Source: Rhodoferax_B sp049316285 | Lineage (GTDB): Bacteria; Pseudomonadota; Gammaproteobacteria; Burkholderiales; Burkholderiaceae_C | Direction of reading: 5' to 3' | Length of the DNA stretch: 64,000 nucleotides | Assembly (NCBI RefSeq): GCF_049316285.1 | Contig: NZ_JBMOXA010000016.1 | Coordinates: 44,203-108,202, forward strand | Shown: positions 12,001-18,140 of the stretch, piece after piece | How positions within the stretch are numbered: the first letter of the stretch is position 1 | How the letters are laid out: each line of letters starts with the position of its first letter | Made by a program: the position numbers and the translations under genes | The notes under the pieces: generated by a model | What the model was told of the DNA's origin: nothing | The model's input: only the letters and a program-made list of their open reading frames with translations | The model's database searches: none

Positions 12001-13195
12001 CGCGCGCGCCTTTTTTGATGCGCTGCCGCCCGAGCAGCAGAGCGCCTTCCTGCGCAACGTCTACTACGCCGAACTCCGTGCCGCGGGCCGTGAGTACAAC
12101 GACGTGAACGGCCCGCGCCAGGGCAGCTACCTGCGCGGCCGCGAAGCCATTGCCACACTGCTGCCTTCAAAGGACGCGAAGGGCCGGGACATCGTGTACG
12201 ACGGTGACCTGACGATGTTCAGCAGCGCGCTGTATTACCCGCAATACGTGACCGAAGACCTGCCCAGCCGTCGGCCTAAGCCTGGCGTGAACTATGTGCG
12301 CGAAGACGAATGGCTGGCCATGGGTAGCCCCGGCTACAACGTGCCCTTCTACAAGGTGAACGACGGCGGCATCCACACCGACTTTGGTGGTGACATCAGC
12401 CTGATGGTGCCAGGCGGACGCACGCTGGTGGGCGTGGACGGCGGCTTCTCGCCAGGCGCGGGTTCCGGTGTGCTGACACAAGGCGAGGGCGACATCAACA
12501 TCTTCTCGCTGAGCGACATTCTCTTGGGGCAGAGCCGGATCTTCACGACGTTTGGCGGCAACATCCTGGGCTGGTCAGCCGAAGGCGACATCAACGCGGG
12601 CCGTGGCGCCAAGACGACGGTGGTCAGCACGCCGCAACGGCGCGTGTACGACAGCATGGGCAACGTGGCCTTGTCCCCCAGTACCCCGAATACGGGCGCA
12701 GGCATTGCCACGCTCAACCCGATTCCTGAAGTACCACCGGGCGACATCGACCTGATCGCCCCGCTGGGCACCATCGATGCGGGTGAAGCGGGGATCCGTG
12801 TGTCGGGCAACGTCAACCTCGCGGCATTGCATGTGGTGAATGCGGAAAACATCCAGGTGCAGGGCAAGGCGGTGGGCATTCCGGTGGTGGCAGCTGTGAA
12901 CGTCGGCGCCTTGAGCAACGCCAGTGCAGCGGCTTCGCAAGCAGCGGTGGCGGCGCAGGACGTGATGCAGCGTGAGCGGTCAGCCGCTCGCCAGGCACAG
13001 CCTTCAGTGTTCACGGTACGGGTGTTGGGCTATGGCAGTGATGCCCCGGCTGCGCCACCGGTCCCCGCGCCGGCCAAGTCGCAGCAGCTGAGTTACGACT
13101 ACAACGGTGTGGTGCAGGTGTTGGGGGCGGGCGTGTTGAGCGCGGCCCAGCAGCAGGCTTTGACCCCCGGCGAGCGCCAGGGCCTGGTTCGCTGA
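2..13195 (+). CDS. Giant filamentous haemagglutinin-family TpsA exoprotein, 5' partial
   Basis: Large secreted beta-helical adhesin of a two-partner secretion system. The reading frame is open from base 2, so the start and signal peptide lie upstream; 4397 residues are visible. The first ~150 residues are a TPS (haemagglutination activity) domain, with SNAILNWETFNVG near residues 14-26 and an NRNGIVF motif (the usual NPNGI). The body is made of short Gly/Asn/Asp-rich repeats such as LRLEAGD and ILATGL, expected to fold as a beta-helix that TpsB exports. A helical, Gln/Glu/Leu-rich stretch near 11740-12240 breaks the pattern. This and the C-terminal part resemble the DUF3739 region of this family. 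The last ~130 residues are Ala/Pro/Gln-rich and no protease or toxin domain is seen. I found only two cysteines, as CX5C. tpsB follows after 240 bases. Confidence 0.93.
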   Translation, partial: VDGRTQVTIEQTGSNAILNWETFNVGKKTTVEFKQQADWAVLNRVNDPKARPSQIQGQIKADGTVMVVNRNGIVFSGSSQVDTRNLVAAAVGMSDAQFKKGLYSDAQGNASIPTFANDLASTASTFSHGAATGDVVVEAGAKITTRKPTSVTEGGGYVLLAGRQTHNRGQIETPSGQTVLAAGDAFVIKRGMATDANQNGTTRGNEVSPLLLANSAAGLAINNGLILAPTGDITLTGRDVRQQGVAVATTSVHTRGTVHLTNATADAQASITLGQGSVTAILLDDTAATALDTQRDALIKDSDKVGDGIAHRRDQSLILIDSAAGKVDFLGDSLTLATGGQVFVNAARTRLADRSSIDVSGAVGVRVAMEANNVKVNVQGNEQRDAPVNRDGDKLRNKDIWVDRRYLVKVAAGTNGYETDRWYTAGGLLEVGGYLGINGHSIGEWAAQGGTAQFSGGSLVAQAGSLINLAGGSLDVQTGYVQQTFLKGNDGRFYNANTAPGDLLYTGLYRGFETAHTRWGDGAKESFYSPLIAPQRRLENGYTVGRDAGRLIVATQTASLDGTLDANAYQGPQQTRGRDAGVDGYQQAQTAVAQRGQLVLGSYLPLYDKETGQLRYGPDAVAKEVFIGDKAAHGATPANHIALDAAWLNAQQLGSLEVYAQGRVTVNEAIAVANGGSIALHASDVKVEADLTARSGNIRLGNMVVMRSSGGDPWLEQPVGQRTSAGYERQVAIAEGVTLDARGLWSNALLDGGMGLQPFIDGGSVALRSSGSVLLSANSLIDVSSGGLINAKGKLTGGKGGNVTLATGLYQESGVLALDGTIRGYGIKGGGALNIEHGTLVSIGGDLPQAIEQLEAGEVSALPLRLAEDVVLVAGAVIPMSFSVTVSVVLDGQPMPVTIRPNITSANPVTLQAPWLLPVTVQLANNGPVVYAGTTLPAGTMLGAITDLPKGYVLPLGVFPSGLPIAPQTFNYVAGNVTPSDLVVPRGTRVPAGTAWQQDIAVQSFLSLTNDTFRSGFKSYSVTGRDGVTVLPGAQLDVVMPLLRVDPAAMRSVASAGDLSPALSVWLPPLQQDDPAAGKVSLRGGAGLALYAGDFVGTGNFMMGTGSRINVDPGQAIAITGNGQVTIDGSLVAHGGRISVLTGDAVTIGTTGAPIGSPSGTANLPMGTPNARSFWIGEHAVLDASGQAYTGVDGQGNRYGQVLNGGTIEVGGKYNATAVTQGAVNAFVVVRPGALLDVSGAQAVLDLPGLGGTALASHGGVIGLGSGNGLFIDGELRAAAGGAGAMGGMLALNLETPSYGTVDRISFKGAGVSDGVRVPRELVLEQVYGGSGLASGVQVGQLDESLAYGKARYGVDAIHAGGFGSALLSVNGLLSFDGNVELLLPQALYLTASSLGLSTAAPRDSQVNLAAPYLRLAGSTARQLDNTIMPNPVFGSRNVSAIGGTLGTPLLAADSHLTLAGSLVDIVGEVGMGARGEIILNAATPLSVLRDAFGQLRIESSGDLRLRNAKFYSPGDTTLAAAQIYGSGTVIVGTVSDVTPWGTISRSFDPARALTIERVGSELPPMPYDVFGAMIFGAATVNQAGVLRAPLGSITLGAADGDGYTGAVNLLPGSITSVSANGLVMPYGGTVDGLIYNYNGVDVVYQGMGSEPKVELKTHAANVQDGALIDLSGGGTLTGAAFLQGRGGSTDARLNPLVQMNAQGGGFTLPGLSTNPVYAIVPGVQASAAPLGAEKGAGDPAVGRQVTIGQGVPGLPAGTYTLLPSSYALLPGAFRVEINGLASQRAAFGTTAAMRNGSYSTAARLGIANTGMVDALSTQVIVTPADILRSYSKYNETSYADFALQQAVREGVPRPLLERDGKALSLALSSPGSVGSFGLPQLTIADRTVLVKPAENGHGSVTRLWNASNYELLADGDAPTAGFNGVSVQASQLNATGASRLEIGGQLRSTYTDPNTGSLKNANIITFSGASGSNSIMLREGAVLRAADVFLMTGRTDGSITVEQGASINTLGRGASSYEAMQGYIYNPGRTSVLALSNGQLDLLAPTAPSASDPSVGAGAIQIGVCAASSTCASDTRLYSEGTIATATDNRFLLGDAVRYGTRSLSLALGGVNFGSNESLAAASARGALPAGMTLNQNLVDRLLLGDTSTGAPALEALSFTVRDSVNFFGDVTFSTYNANGKSALQRLVLGTPAIYGYGDADDVARIHTDTLVWTGALTPAGNVVANGPGTGAGQLVVDAREIVFGYGPRTQADTVRDQNRVALGFGNVHLNASERVTATHQGSLSVYEAQGAWNADAKAFDYTGGKLFINTPLLTGTAGSVNSITAGGDIRVGGITTAAAASQTTPASALGAEIKLDSRGGNLVLDTAVLLPSGKLSLAAQGDVTLADGAKLDLAGSKIDFYDVSKYSWGGDVSLDSRTGNVQQSAASRIDVSARYNRAGKIGVFAEQGDVSLLGQLIGSSSGHYDAGGTDVPFLAGSIDLRGRSIADFAGLNRRLTTGGVTGARSFHLGQGDLAIGAEVKAHEVNVSVDNGHLSVNGRIDASGEQAGSIRLAGKNGVTIAGSAMLDASASVLRRDSYGQAIEAPNRAVIEIDSGTGLLAIGSGARMDLRVAGASVNYGTVTLNAPRVGSNDVAIDAAGTVAIDGAKSIHVNAFITDNTATLGSDTSADGKSYQQLDQAYLDRLHGESNTFINAALANGALMNGKLAGLRTYTNQFHLRPGVEVVADLALNPDGNLHVDGDIDLSGQRYASVNPTAQKNNLVYGSGEAGALVLRAQGDLEVFGSISDGFDGSRLKNSFMADGQLGPSFDSTGWVLTRGRQLWGSDVVVPHGGMVTLQPGTIFNSGRVLNYDLPIQPMLMAPQTVLPVPGTLAQDLVMAAGTVLGANVRAADGSLLMAAGSVLADVVTLPTGTRLDAGFRLPAAARMAAMSWPAGVALPSPPTGNAVVLSAALTLAKGALIPSDTNVVLPGGVAEVDLRPRDADGSQGRIWAVAPMLPGGSQSWDLSLVAGADTSAADRLTTLRNSHASLRFSDAHYGRAGLVEAVPGTGSPATYKWGDLALFEQLVRDFYGDYVMSFVPVAGQAITADQVAEVQALLFVSDVGELNGYGYGDLAATDQPAVPPDMAFTPKAGVREQLSSVVRTGTGDLRLVSAGNIGTTSLYGIYTAGTQSAALPTVNGVDRYNLPRSTIDGAVLGDAGTRFEPLVNGDADSLYAAWYPEAGGNLLLRAGGNISGDSLIGGTSTLRFEQGDILATGLMTPTSSVGNWLWRQGTGSVQTGADGVPTAWWINFGTYVHAPEAAGYYGVFDSMPRLVGFTGYGTLGGGNLVLEAGGNAGMLQAKGDHGGAYLLRSTGLNLAVASSGRVAPDGRLVLTGGGDLDIRIGGGLNNDPSLNAFTGSNSDPVANSLPLGNLHQLALNGSITSLRGALRLEAGDVGTVALRFGAQDPKDSRPNNIFNATSATSSGGPVLLLGDSAARIDARGDLVLGTAADPGRTPQVSGGTPFTANGTAYGNGGYSWFSLWTPSTAIDLLAAGGSLTPTLNPVDRGAGSDASSTDMHALYPSVFRAAAASGSVFYGNSASTVLGVTLAPSPVSSQFAVSGTGQLELLAAGSLYAAGSNFSTSGADPTQMVSPFNPGFVGFGDPLWYGRQFLHNVSLDAVAPTILFNPAAGNSNYATGGYTLFPFVAPTASAYVHVGQQPARYYAVDGDIVGLRTGSMVYRASITGVAGSFGTWYDGGGAVAIRAGRDITDSGTSLGSYNNWSMGPGAAGWTTVESRADLSAPHKPTTFAGSTMRGNLIVHTSADDVSLVQAGRDIRNSSFYIAGPGLLDISAGRDLYLADKGELRSLGPVANVVPGDRSSGAGIAVAAGMGVQGAAWSAFADRYLDASNLAVTGKPLADQPGKVVRSYGGSITLSQWLASEFGYTGDEGGAEAFLVQQQAVLDQTRQQALASGGTASNRDLAREYKLESQLHLVNWLMQRFGGANGRGLHFDAATMDARAFFDALPPEQQSAFLRNVYYAELRAAGREYNDVNGPRQGSYLRGREAIATLLPSKDAKGRDIVYDGDLTMFSSALYYPQYVTEDLPSRRPKPGVNYVREDEWLAMGSPGYNVPFYKVNDGGIHTDFGGDISLMVPGGRTLVGVDGGFSPGAGSGVLTQGEGDINIFSLSDILLGQSRIFTTFGGNILGWSAEGDINAGRGAKTTVVSTPQRRVYDSMGNVALSPSTPNTGAGIATLNPIPEVPPGDIDLIAPLGTIDAGEAGIRVSGNVNLAALHVVNAENIQVQGKAVGIPVVAAVNVGALSNASAAASQAAVAAQDVMQRERSAARQAQPSVFTVRVLGYGSDAPAAPPVPAPAKSQQLSYDYNGVVQVLGAGVLSAAQQQALTPGERQGLVR

Positions 13196-13435
13196 AGTTC
13201 CGCAGCCGCAACGGGTGTGGCATGGGCGTGCAGCCGATTTAGGCTGCGCGCCCTTCTTCTTTCTCGGTCCGCGCCTTTTTTAAGAAGTTTTTGTGACAAA
13301 CGACAGTCGTTGTACGCCAGCGCCGTCTATGTAGTTGTACGCAACGGCGACATGAAGAAATCCCATCATGTTTGTTTTCGGCAGCACTCTGAACGATTGA
13401 GTCGCGCGCATCACTTTTGAGATCGAGTTGGACAA

Positions 13436-15058
13436 ATGCATGAACTGAAAGAGAGCCGGCCATGGGCGCGCTGGACGGCTGTGGGCCTGGCCATGCTGGC
13501 CCTGGCCGCGCAAGCCACCGCACAGACGGCGACGCAGACGCAGACGCAAGATGCTCCCGAAGACACGCGCAAGGTGGACGTCGTCGAATACATCGTGCGC
13601 GGCAACACGGTGCTGGGCGTGCGCGATATCGAGAAAGCCGTCACGCCTTTCCTGGGGCCAGAGCGCACGATGAAAGACATCGAAGGCGCGCGTGATGCAC
13701 TTCTCGCCGCCTACCAGGCCAAGGGTTATCAATCGGTCTATGTGGATTTGCCGGAGCAGCAAGTCACCGAAGGGCTGGTGTTCTTGCAGGTGAGCGAGAC
13801 GCGTGTGGGCCGTGTGCGGGTGGTGGGGGCCGAGTACATCTCGCCGCTGGAGGTGCGCGACCAGGTACCCGCGTTGAAGGAGGGCCAGGTGCTTGACTTC
13901 AACCAGGCGCAAGTGGAGCTGACGGCACTCAACAGCACGCCCAAGCGCCAGGTGATGCCACTGGTCAAACAAGGGGCGTTGCCCGGCACCATGGATGTTG
14001 ACCTCAAGGTACAGGACGAAAGCCCGTGGCGCGGTAGCCTGGGCCTGAACAACGATTACAGCGCCGACACACGTGAGCTGCGGGCCACCGCCGCCATAGG
14101 ACACGACAACCTCTGGCAGTTGGGGCACAGCGCCTCCATCAGTTTCTACGGCGCGCCGCAGGACCTGAGCCAGACGCAGGTGATCACCGCCGCCTACACG
14201 GCGCCTATCCACGGCAGCAACTGGTCGATTGACGCCAGCGCCTACAAGTCAGACAGCAATGTGGCCACAGTGGGCGGCACCAACGTGCTGGGCAAGGGCC
14301 ATGCCTTTGGCTTGAAGGCCACCTACACCGTGCCTAGTGCAGGCAGTTGGCTGCATACCTTCAGCGCTGGGCTGGAGTTGAAGAACGTGAACGAAGCCTT
14401 GCGCATGGCTGATGCCGGCGACACGGTGCCGTTGAAATACGCCCCCATCACGCTGGGCTACAACGGCTTCGTGCAGGGCGAGCGCAGCCAGGTGGGCCTG
14501 GGGCTATCGATGGTGCTGGGCACGAGCAGCTTCTTCAACTACGGCAGCGACTGGCAACAGTTCGACTACAAGCGCTACAAAGCCACGCCTAGCTTCATGG
14601 TGCTCAAGGGCGACATAAACGGCAGCTACACCTTGCCTGGCGACTCGCAACTGGGCTTTCGCCTGGCGGGCCAGATCACCGATTCGCCCCTGGTCTCCAG
14701 CGAGCAGATCGCCGCCGGTGGCATGAACTCTGTGCGCGGCTATCTGTCGGCCGAGAGCACTGGCGACTACGGCCTGGTGGGTTCGATCGAGTGGCGTACG
14801 AAACCATTGGACTGGTTCGGTTCGTGGGCCGAGAACTGGCGCCTCTACACCTTTGCCGATGCAGGTCGGGTACGACTCAAGGACCCGCTACCCGAACAAC
14901 AGGATGGCTTCACGTTGGCATCGGTGGGCTTGGGCACCAGCCTGCGCATCAGTTCCCTGGTCAATGGCCGCATCGATGTGGGTTACCCGCTCAAGGCGGG
15001 CGCACGCACCGAGCGCCACGACACCCGCATCAACTTCAGTTTGACGGCGAATTACTGA
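13436..15058 (+). CDS. TpsB outer-membrane transporter (ShlB/FhaC family)
   Basis: Omp85-superfamily pore that recognises the TPS domain of its partner in the periplasm and exports it. The protein has 540 residues, usual for the family. A signal peptide ends near AAQATAQ (about residue 30). A first POTRA domain starts at VDVVEYIVRGNTVLG (about 42-120) and a second covers roughly 121-195. A 16-strand barrel follows, with the conserved lid-loop motif VRGY near residues 433-436 (GGMNSVRGYL). The barrel ends in NFSLTANY, with a C-terminal aromatic residue. It lies directly downstream of the giant exoprotein, which is the expected partner. The 240 bases between them contain no gene and could hold a separate promoter, but I see no convincing -35/-10 pair. 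The ribosome-binding site is weak. Confidence 0.93.
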   Translation: MHELKESRPWARWTAVGLAMLALAAQATAQTATQTQTQDAPEDTRKVDVVEYIVRGNTVLGVRDIEKAVTPFLGPERTMKDIEGARDALLAAYQAKGYQSVYVDLPEQQVTEGLVFLQVSETRVGRVRVVGAEYISPLEVRDQVPALKEGQVLDFNQAQVELTALNSTPKRQVMPLVKQGALPGTMDVDLKVQDESPWRGSLGLNNDYSADTRELRATAAIGHDNLWQLGHSASISFYGAPQDLSQTQVITAAYTAPIHGSNWSIDASAYKSDSNVATVGGTNVLGKGHAFGLKATYTVPSAGSWLHTFSAGLELKNVNEALRMADAGDTVPLKYAPITLGYNGFVQGERSQVGLGLSMVLGTSSFFNYGSDWQQFDYKRYKATPSFMVLKGDINGSYTLPGDSQLGFRLAGQITDSPLVSSEQIAAGGMNSVRGYLSAESTGDYGLVGSIEWRTKPLDWFGSWAENWRLYTFADAGRVRLKDPLPEQQDGFTLASVGLGTSLRISSLVNGRIDVGYPLKAGARTERHDTRINFSLTANY

Positions 15059-15120
15059 CCGTTGAATCGACCTTTCCGATTTTCAATTTTCATTCCTACG
15101 AGCTTCCGGAGAACTCTGTC

Positions 15121-16938
15121 ATGCGACGTCTATTTTTTGTTTTGCTCACTGCGCTGAGCGCGCTGCTGCCGAGCCTGGCCAACGCCTGGTGGCAGCAGGA
15201 CTGGGCTTACCGCAAGCCCCTCACCATCGATGGTGGTCCGCAGGCTGGTGCGATCGGTGGCGAGGCCGGTCGTACCGCCGTGCTGGTGCGTCTGCATACC
15301 GGAAATTTCAGTTTTCAAGGCGTGAGCGACACCGGTGCCGATCTGCGCTTTGTGGCTGGTGACGACAAGACCGTGCTCAACCACCAGATCGAACAGTTCG
15401 ATCCGCTGCTGGGCATGGCGTTGATCTGGGTGGACGTACCCTCGGTCGGCGCAGGTGCACCGCAAAAGTTGTGGATGTACTACGGCAACCCCAAGGCGCC
15501 GGCATCAGGCAATGGCCAGCGTACGTTTGATCCAGATTACACACTGGTCTACCACTTTGCCGAAGCGGGCACGCCGCCCCGCGACACCACCGCCTACGGT
15601 AATCACGCCCAAACCTCGGTGGTCAGTTTGGACGGCACCGTGATTGGCAAAGGCGCGCAACTGGGGCATCAAACGCTGATGTTGCCGGCGTCGCCTTCGC
15701 TGGCGCAAGCCGCTGGCGCGGCGTTCACGTTCTCAGCCTGGATCAGGCCCGACCAACTGGGCGCACAGCAGGTGGTGTACGCACGCCGTGAAGGAGCCAA
15801 CGAAGTGATCGTGGGCGTGGACCAGGGTGTGCCCTTCGTACAGATCAACGGTCAGCGCAGTGCGCCGGGCCAGCCCATTCAAGCAGGCCAGTGGTCGTAT
15901 CTGGCGCTGAAGTCTGATGGCAAGGGCGCCGCGCTGTATGTGGGCGGACGAGCTTCGGTTTCGGTGAGCGTAGCCATGCCCGCGCTGAACACGGCGGCGG
16001 CCATCGGTGGTGACGTGACACCAGCCGGTTCCAACCCAAGCCTGGCCGCCTTCACAGGCGCGATCGACGAAGTGCGCGTTTCCAAGGTGGCGCGCCCCGA
16101 TGCCATGTTGCTGGCCGACGCCGTGTCCCAAGGTGCGGATTCGCGCCTGGCGGTGTTTGGTGCCGACGAACAGCAAGCTGGCAAGAGCCATTTCGGCTTC
16201 ATTCTGGCCGCCATGCCGCTCGATGCCTGGATTGTGGTCGGCCTGCTGGGCCTGATGATGATCGTGTCGTGGGCCATCATGATTGGCAAGGGCCGCAGCT
16301 ACGGTGCGGCATCGCGCGCCAACGCGGCCTTCATCGAGCACTTCCGCAACGCCGCTGGCGCGCCGCTGACACGCTTGGCTGACAGCAATAGTGTGCCCGC
16401 CAGTGTCAAGGCCGATTCTTCGCTTTGGCGCCTCTACGAAGTGGCGATTGGCGAAATGCAGCGTCGTCACGAACGTGGCTACGACCTGAGCGCGGTGTCG
16501 GCATCCACCATAGGCGCCATCCGTGCCGCCATGGACGGCGTGATGGTGCGCGAGAACGAGCGTATGGCCAAGCGCATGAACTGGCTGTCGACGACGATTG
16601 AAGGCGCCCCGTATGTTGGCCTGTTTGGCACCGTGATCGGGATCATGCTGGTGTTTGTTGTGGCGGCCATGGCCGGTGCGGTGGACATCAACTCGGTGGC
16701 GCCTGGCATGGCGGCGGCGCTGCTGTGTACCGCGGCCGGTCTGGGCGTGGCCATTCCAGCGCTGTTTGGCTACAACTGGCTGGCCTCTCGCTCTGATGCC
16801 ATCGGTGCCGACATGGCGGTGTTCGTCGACGAGTTCGTCACGCGCCTGGCCGAAGAGCAGGGTGAAGGGCGCTCGCTGCCGCAAGCCGCGGTGGCAGCTG
16901 TGGCGTCTGGCCGCCTGTCTCCCCAAGTTCCTGCCTGA
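15121..16938 (+). CDS. DUF2341/LamG-ExbB fusion, MotA/TolQ/ExbB proton-channel protein
   Basis: Predicted inner-membrane motor subunit with a large periplasmic head, 605 residues. The start at 15121 is chosen because it gives a signal peptide (MRRLFFVLLTALSALL...ANA, cleavage near residue 22) behind a GGAGA ribosome site; the frame is open further upstream but overlaps tpsB. DUF2341 occupies about 23-130 (WWQQDWAYRKPLTI). A concanavalin/LamG-like domain covers about 190-325 (FTFSAWIRPDQLG, GAIDEVRVSKVARP). A membrane segment lies near 364-388. The ExbB core has two more membrane helices near 493-520 (YVGLFGTVIGIMLVF) and 525-553. ExbB family proteins form the pentameric stator around ExbD and use the proton gradient. 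The head domain is extra compared with E. coli ExbB. The exbD gene starts 13 bases downstream. Confidence 0.9.
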   Translation: MRRLFFVLLTALSALLPSLANAWWQQDWAYRKPLTIDGGPQAGAIGGEAGRTAVLVRLHTGNFSFQGVSDTGADLRFVAGDDKTVLNHQIEQFDPLLGMALIWVDVPSVGAGAPQKLWMYYGNPKAPASGNGQRTFDPDYTLVYHFAEAGTPPRDTTAYGNHAQTSVVSLDGTVIGKGAQLGHQTLMLPASPSLAQAAGAAFTFSAWIRPDQLGAQQVVYARREGANEVIVGVDQGVPFVQINGQRSAPGQPIQAGQWSYLALKSDGKGAALYVGGRASVSVSVAMPALNTAAAIGGDVTPAGSNPSLAAFTGAIDEVRVSKVARPDAMLLADAVSQGADSRLAVFGADEQQAGKSHFGFILAAMPLDAWIVVGLLGLMMIVSWAIMIGKGRSYGAASRANAAFIEHFRNAAGAPLTRLADSNSVPASVKADSSLWRLYEVAIGEMQRRHERGYDLSAVSASTIGAIRAAMDGVMVRENERMAKRMNWLSTTIEGAPYVGLFGTVIGIMLVFVVAAMAGAVDINSVAPGMAAALLCTAAGLGVAIPALFGYNWLASRSDAIGADMAVFVDEFVTRLAEEQGEGRSLPQAAVAAVASGRLSPQVPA

Positions 16939-16951
16939 GGCCGCGCACACC

Positions 16952-17362
16952 ATGGCAAACGCAGCCAAATTCGGAGTCAGGAAACGCGCTGGCGGCATCA
17001 ACATCACGCCATTTGTCGACGTGCTGTTGGTGGTGTTGGTGATCTTCATCCTGACCAGCAACGCCAGCATCCCCGGCCTGAAGGTCGATCTGCCTAAGGC
17101 CAGTTCATCCGTGGCGTTGGAAAAGCCCAAGACCAAGGCCATCACGGTGGACAACGCCGGCCAGTTGTTTCTGGATGCCTATCCGGTGACCCTGCCCGAG
17201 TTGGAGGAACGCCTACGCACCGAGAAGGCGCTGACGCCGGACTTCCCGGTGATTGTGCGCGGCGATGCGGCCGTGCAGTACGCCAAGGTGGTGGAAGTGC
17301 TCGACCTGCTGCGCCGCATCGAGCTGAACCAGGTCGGCCTGGTGACCGGCAAGCCCCACTAA
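16952..17362 (+). CDS. exbD: ExbD/TolR-family biopolymer transport protein
   Basis: Small inner-membrane partner of the ExbB motor, 136 residues, the usual length. One N-terminal membrane helix carries the conserved protonatable aspartate at residue 23 in NITPFVDVLLVVLVIF. The periplasmic domain (about 45-136) shows the typical IVRGDAAVQYAKVVEVLDLLR pattern seen in TolR/ExbD. The ATG at 16952 directly precedes the basic MANAAKFGVRKR segment. The gene sits 13 bases after the ExbB fusion and 4 bases before the TonB-like gene, so the three are almost certainly one transcript and one complex. Which outer-membrane protein they energise is not shown. Confidence 0.93.
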   Translation: MANAAKFGVRKRAGGINITPFVDVLLVVLVIFILTSNASIPGLKVDLPKASSSVALEKPKTKAITVDNAGQLFLDAYPVTLPELEERLRTEKALTPDFPVIVRGDAAVQYAKVVEVLDLLRRIELNQVGLVTGKPH

Positions 17363-17366
17363 GGAC

Positions 17367-18095
17367 ATGGCCGTGAACTTTGTCCCTCCAAGTAAGCAGC
17401 AGCGTATACCGGCTGATGCCGGGCGTTGGTGGCAACGCTACGGCGGATCCGCTATCGGTGTGTTGGCGCTGGCCTTGCTGGTGGCCTTGATGTGGTATTT
17501 GCTTGCAGACACCGCAAGCCAGAAGCGCAAGGTGGCCGACGCCCCGATGCTGATGTTGCCGCCGCCACCACCTCCGCCCCCAGAGCCGGAGAAGCCGCCA
17601 GAGCCCACGCCGGAGAAGATCAAGCCCGAGGTGGTTGAGCCCAAGCCCGAGCCCGTGGACACGCCTGAGCCGCCGAAGGACGACACCCCACCCAGCCCCT
17701 CCAAGGACCTGGGCGACCCCGTGACGATTGACGGCCCAGCGCAAGCGGGGACCGACGCTTTTGGCATAGGGGCGGGCAAGGGCGGTGGCATGACCGGCGG
17801 TCGTGGCGGTGGCCTGGGTAGTGGCTCTTACGGCCGCTACGTGGCCAACGCGTTGCAGCAAGCCTTGGCGCGTGATCCGCGCACGCGTCAATTGGCCTTT
17901 GACGACATCCAGTTGGATCTTTGGTTGGACACCGAAGGCCGGACCACCCGCGTGCAACTGGTGAAGAGCACGGGCAATACCCAGTCGGACGAAGCCGTGT
18001 TGGCCATGGTCCGCGAGATGGCGCGCATCGACGAGAGTCCGCCGGCTTCGGCGCGGTTTCCTATGCGTGTGTCCATGCGAGGACGCCGGCCTTGA
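17367..18095 (+). CDS. TonB-like energy transducer
   Basis: Predicted to link the ExbB/ExbD motor to an outer-membrane protein; 242 residues. A cytoplasmic tail is followed by one membrane helix (about 26-47, GVLALALLVALMWYLLA), a Pro/Glu/Lys-rich periplasm-spanning rod (about 58-115, with a run of eight prolines), a Gly-rich linker (about 125-150) and a C-terminal domain (about 155-242) with the TonB/TolA-like pattern LWLDTEGRTTRVQLVKSTGN. It starts 4 bases after exbD. No classical TonB-dependent receptor lies nearby, so the client may be the TpsB/porin machinery of this locus (inference). The C-terminal domain is divergent from E. coli TonB; a TolA-like role is an alternative. Confidence 0.87.
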   Translation: MAVNFVPPSKQQRIPADAGRWWQRYGGSAIGVLALALLVALMWYLLADTASQKRKVADAPMLMLPPPPPPPPEPEKPPEPTPEKIKPEVVEPKPEPVDTPEPPKDDTPPSPSKDLGDPVTIDGPAQAGTDAFGIGAGKGGGMTGGRGGGLGSGSYGRYVANALQQALARDPRTRQLAFDDIQLDLWLDTEGRTTRVQLVKSTGNTQSDEAVLAMVREMARIDESPPASARFPMRVSMRGRRP

Positions 18096-18140
18096 GGGGC
18101 TTTGGCCGTCCGTCCATTTCCTATTTTTTTGAGCGAACCG

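Noticed and set aside
13196..13435. T-run after a GC-rich stretch, considered as a terminator between tpsA and tpsB
   Set aside because: No stem longer than about four pairs can be drawn; tpsB probably shares or closely follows tpsA transcription.
14791..15120. Upstream extension of the ExbB fusion into tpsB
   Set aside because: It overlaps tpsB coding, has no ribosome site, and would bury the evident signal peptide that starts at 15121.
15733..17154. 473-codon frame on the - strand opposite exbB/exbD
   Set aside because: Antisense shadow; low-complexity His/Gly/Arg translation with no domain.
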